DNA of 64,000 nt, from contig OY969812.1 of NCBI GenBank assembly GCA_963703335.1, forward strand, positions 2,170,001 through 2,234,000, in the 5' to 3' direction. Made by a program: the position numbers and the translations under genes. This DNA comes from VRUE01 sp963703335 (GTDB lineage: Bacteria > Actinomycetota > Thermoleophilia > Solirubrobacterales > 70-9). This document shows positions 62,139 through 64,000 of this stretch, piece by piece. How positions within the stretch are numbered: the first letter of the stretch is position 1; the number at the start of each line of letters is the position of its first letter. The notes below the pieces were generated by a model. The model had not been told where the DNA came from and searched no databases. It was given only the letters and a program-made list of their open reading frames with translations.

Positions 62139-62330
62139 CTAGGCCTCGCCGGGCTCCAGTGGGCGGAAGTCAGAGGTTCGCGCACCGCAGACCGGGCAGA
62201 ACCAGTCCTTGGGAATGTCCTCGAACTTGGTTCCGGGTGGGATGCCGCCATCCGGATCGCCGATCGCCGGGTCATAGATGAAGCCGCAGCTCTCGCAAAT
62301 CCACAACGTCTGCTCGGTAGCCGTGGTCAT
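62139..62330 (-). CDS. Rubredoxin
   Basis: A 63-residue one-iron electron carrier. The two Fe-binding knuckles are CESCGFIYDP and CPVCGARTSDF, with PDGGIPPGTKFEDIPKDWFCP between, the standard rubredoxin sequence. The gene precedes the GMC oxidoreductase on the same strand with a 15-base gap, which suggests joint electron transfer (inference). Confidence 0.93.
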   Translation of the reverse strand: MTTATEQTLWICESCGFIYDPAIGDPDGGIPPGTKFEDIPKDWFCPVCGARTSDFRPLEPGEA

Positions 62331-62346
62331 AGGAAAAGCTTAGACC

Positions 62347-62922
62347 TCAGTCTTTGCTGAAGTTGACCGAGACAGGCTCCCGATCCGCCGCGTCTTCGAT
62401 CTCGAAGAACTCGCGTTTGGTGAAGCCACCCTGGTTGGCGATGATCGAGCCCGGGAACTGTTCGATGTCCGTGTTGTAGGACTGCACGTTGGAGTTGTAG
62501 ATCCGTCGCGAGGCCTGGATCTCGTCCTCGAGCTCGGAGAGGTTGCGGCTCAGCTGCTGGAAGTTCTCGGTGGCGCGCAGAGTGGGGTAGTTCTCGGCGA
62601 CCGCGCGCACGTCGGCCAGCGCCTGGGTCAGCTTCTGCTCCGCTTTGGCCGTGTCGGCGACACTTTCAGCCGCCATCGCCTCGGCGCGTGCTTGGGTCGT
62701 CTTCTCGAAGGTCGAGCTCTCGTGCTCGGCGTAGCCCTTGACCGTCTCGACCAGGTTGGGAACGAGGTCGTGGCGGCGCTTCAGCTGCACGTCGATCCCG
62801 CTCCAGGACTCGTCGACTCTGTTGCGCGCAGCGATGATCGAGTTGCGCTTGGCGATGTAGTAGAGGACCGCGATGACGATGATCGCGACCACCACGATGA
62901 TTGCGATAGTCATTGCGCTCAT
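62347..62922 (-). CDS. LemA family protein
   Basis: A 191-residue protein starting MSAMTIAIIVVVAIIVIAVL: one N-terminal membrane helix and then a helical domain with RNRVDESWSGIDVQLKRRHDLVPNLVETVKGYAEHE, the LemA signature. The C-terminus ends FTKREFFEIEDAADREPVSV. The role of bacterial LemA is poorly known. ATG 62922 is preferred; the start at 62949 adds 9 residues. A rubredoxin gene follows 16 bases downstream. Confidence 0.88.
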   Translation of the reverse strand: MSAMTIAIIVVVAIIVIAVLYYIAKRNSIIAARNRVDESWSGIDVQLKRRHDLVPNLVETVKGYAEHESSTFEKTTQARAEAMAAESVADTAKAEQKLTQALADVRAVAENYPTLRATENFQQLSRNLSELEDEIQASRRIYNSNVQSYNTDIEQFPGSIIANQGGFTKREFFEIEDAADREPVSVNFSKD

Positions 62923-62963
62923 CCTAACTGGCTCGCCGGCCAACTGCATAGGATCGACAGCTG

Positions 62964-63641
62964 ATGAACGCCAAGCAGGAAGCGCAGGAATGGGCTGAGA
63001 TCGTTCGCAAGTACGGCGAGCGGCACGAGCTCAAATACGAGCCCGTCGGAGGGATCAATCCTGTCGATGGCCCGGTGGCCCTTTGCGTGGGCGGTACCAA
63101 TCGGCTCACCGGTCAGCTCAGCGAGGGTTTGTGGGGATCTTGCTGCGATGCCGACGAGAAGGAAGTTGGTGGCTTCCTCAGCAAGGCGGTTCTGCCGACG
63201 GCGCTGCTTGCCAAGGCGCACATGCCCGACCTGGCTCAGGTCGTCCCGGCTTTCAACGTCGAGTCGATCGAGGGGCACGAGGTCGTAACCCAGCGCTTCG
63301 CCCGCAAGGTCCAGTTCGAGTCAATCGACTTCAACAAGCGCTTTCTCGCCACCGTGCCAAGCGAGTACGACCCTGTGGCGCTGCGCGAGCTGTTCAGCCC
63401 GGGCTTCCTCGAGTGGACGACGACAATGACCGGGGAGATCGACTTCGGCATCAACGATCGCCAACTCTGGTTCCTCTGGCGGCTTGGCGAGCGCAGCGAG
63501 GAAGAGCTGAAAGCTGCCCTGAAGAATGCCGGCCAGCTCTTCAAGCGGCTGCAGGGCGAGATGGACGAGAGCGGCATCCACACCTATCCGCCCGGTCCTT
63601 GGCACGCCGGACTTGAGCCCTTTCCCGTTTCTGGTGCCTAG
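62964..63641 (+). CDS. Hypothetical protein, weakly DUF3137-like
   Basis: A 225-residue protein starting MNAKQEAQEWAEIVRKYGER, without membrane segments. The stretch RKVQFESIDFNKRFLATVPSEYDPVALRELFSPGFLEW recalls DUF3137 proteins, which often sit next to LemA genes. It is divergent from lemA with about 40 bases between, which supports that link. Identity is uncertain and no catalytic motif is seen. Confidence 0.55.
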   Translation: MNAKQEAQEWAEIVRKYGERHELKYEPVGGINPVDGPVALCVGGTNRLTGQLSEGLWGSCCDADEKEVGGFLSKAVLPTALLAKAHMPDLAQVVPAFNVESIEGHEVVTQRFARKVQFESIDFNKRFLATVPSEYDPVALRELFSPGFLEWTTTMTGEIDFGINDRQLWFLWRLGERSEEELKAALKNAGQLFKRLQGEMDESGIHTYPPGPWHAGLEPFPVSGA

Positions 63642-64000
63642 CTCGGCGGGTAGTCCGGATCGCCGGGGAGGACGACGCGGTTGTCCTCGGGCGTGCCGAT
63701 CACCTTGGGCAGGATCGGTTCGATCTCGATATGGCGGTGCGCGGCGATCGCCTCGTCGGCGTTGGCGAAGGGAAGCAGCGCTTCGAGCTGCTTGATCGTC
63801 GGGAAGGCGAGGACGATCTCACCCGCCGCTTGAGCCTCCAGGGCACCGGCGGGCTCAAACCAGCCGGCCTCGGTCGTCTCGACGCCGTCTGGTCGGGGTG
63901 GGGTGTGCGCCGGCGCCAGGGCGAGGAAGAACCAGGCGTCGAAGCGGCGCGAGACCACCTCGGGAGTGACCCAGCGCGAGAAGAGGACCAACTCCTCATC
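63638..64000 (-). CDS. Partial protein, C-terminal part of a Nudix-type hydrolase
   Basis: The frame runs in from the right edge; 120 residues of the C-terminus are visible (DEELVLFSRWVTPEVVSRRF). FDAWFFLALAPAHTPPRPDGVETTEAGWFEPAGALEAQAAGEIVLAFPTIKQLEALLPF matches the end of NUDT19-like Nudix proteins, where the Nudix box lies upstream and so outside the window. It overlaps the previous gene's end by 4 bases. The family is likely; the substrate is not readable. Confidence 0.65.
   Translation of the reverse strand, partial: DEELVLFSRWVTPEVVSRRFDAWFFLALAPAHTPPRPDGVETTEAGWFEPAGALEAQAAGEIVLAFPTIKQLEALLPFANADEAIAAHRHIEIEPILPKVIGTPEDNRVVLPGDPDYPPS

Overview
The window is a GC-rich, actinobacterial-type chromosomal segment. 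The dense ribosomal/RNA-polymerase supercluster, frequent GTG/TTG starts, zinc-type S14, SigB/F-type sigma factor, FMO-type monooxygenase and an exported protein with repeated Asp-Leu/Ser-Ser motifs fit the class Thermoleophilia (Solirubrobacterales-like). That placement is inference; no 16S rRNA gene is present.

Layout: 1-2559 is an accessory tip with a partial gene of unknown function, an orphan MNT nucleotidyltransferase, a small unknown gene, a 3' fragment of a tRNA-Glu-like gene and a complete MntA/HepT toxin-antitoxin pair. 2556-4196 holds a cupin, a GNAT acetyltransferase and a methyltransferase. 4347-15800 is rpmG-secE-nusG-rplK-rplA-rplJ-rplL-rpoB-rpoC. 16082-19016 is an interruption (exported repeat protein, FMO, small membrane protein, HAD-like protein). 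19173-20895 carries rpsG, rpsL and an upstream membrane protein on the minus strand, divergent from fusA-tuf and the S10/spc/alpha genes (20920-36414). map is followed by a penicillin-acylase-like gene and then rpmJ-rpsM-rpsK-rpsD-rpoA-rplQ; infA is not at its usual place before rpmJ.

43313-46871 is a tight surE-ligA-truA operon. The rest is mixed: small membrane proteins, a frameshifted dacB, a patatin phospholipase, a long-chain acyl-CoA ligase, a DsbA-like protein, tRNA-Pro, VapBC, a glycosidase, a stress-signalling block (PP2C phosphatase, SnoaL-like protein, RsbW-like kinase, sigma factor), Fe/Mn superoxide dismutase, a GMC oxidoreductase beside a rubredoxin, LemA and a partial Nudix protein.

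The most unusual structure is a set of five long nested palindromes at gene ends (15809-15927, 18200-18320, 19079-19173, 40014-40090, 43159-43249). Copies share nearly identical cores, but their outer arms differ between copies while matching perfectly (one mismatch in one copy) within each copy. Also notable are the split and partly inverted str operon, acidic low-complexity extensions on several ribosomal proteins (S17 carries a 163-residue N-terminal extension), and patches of different codon style exactly at those extensions.
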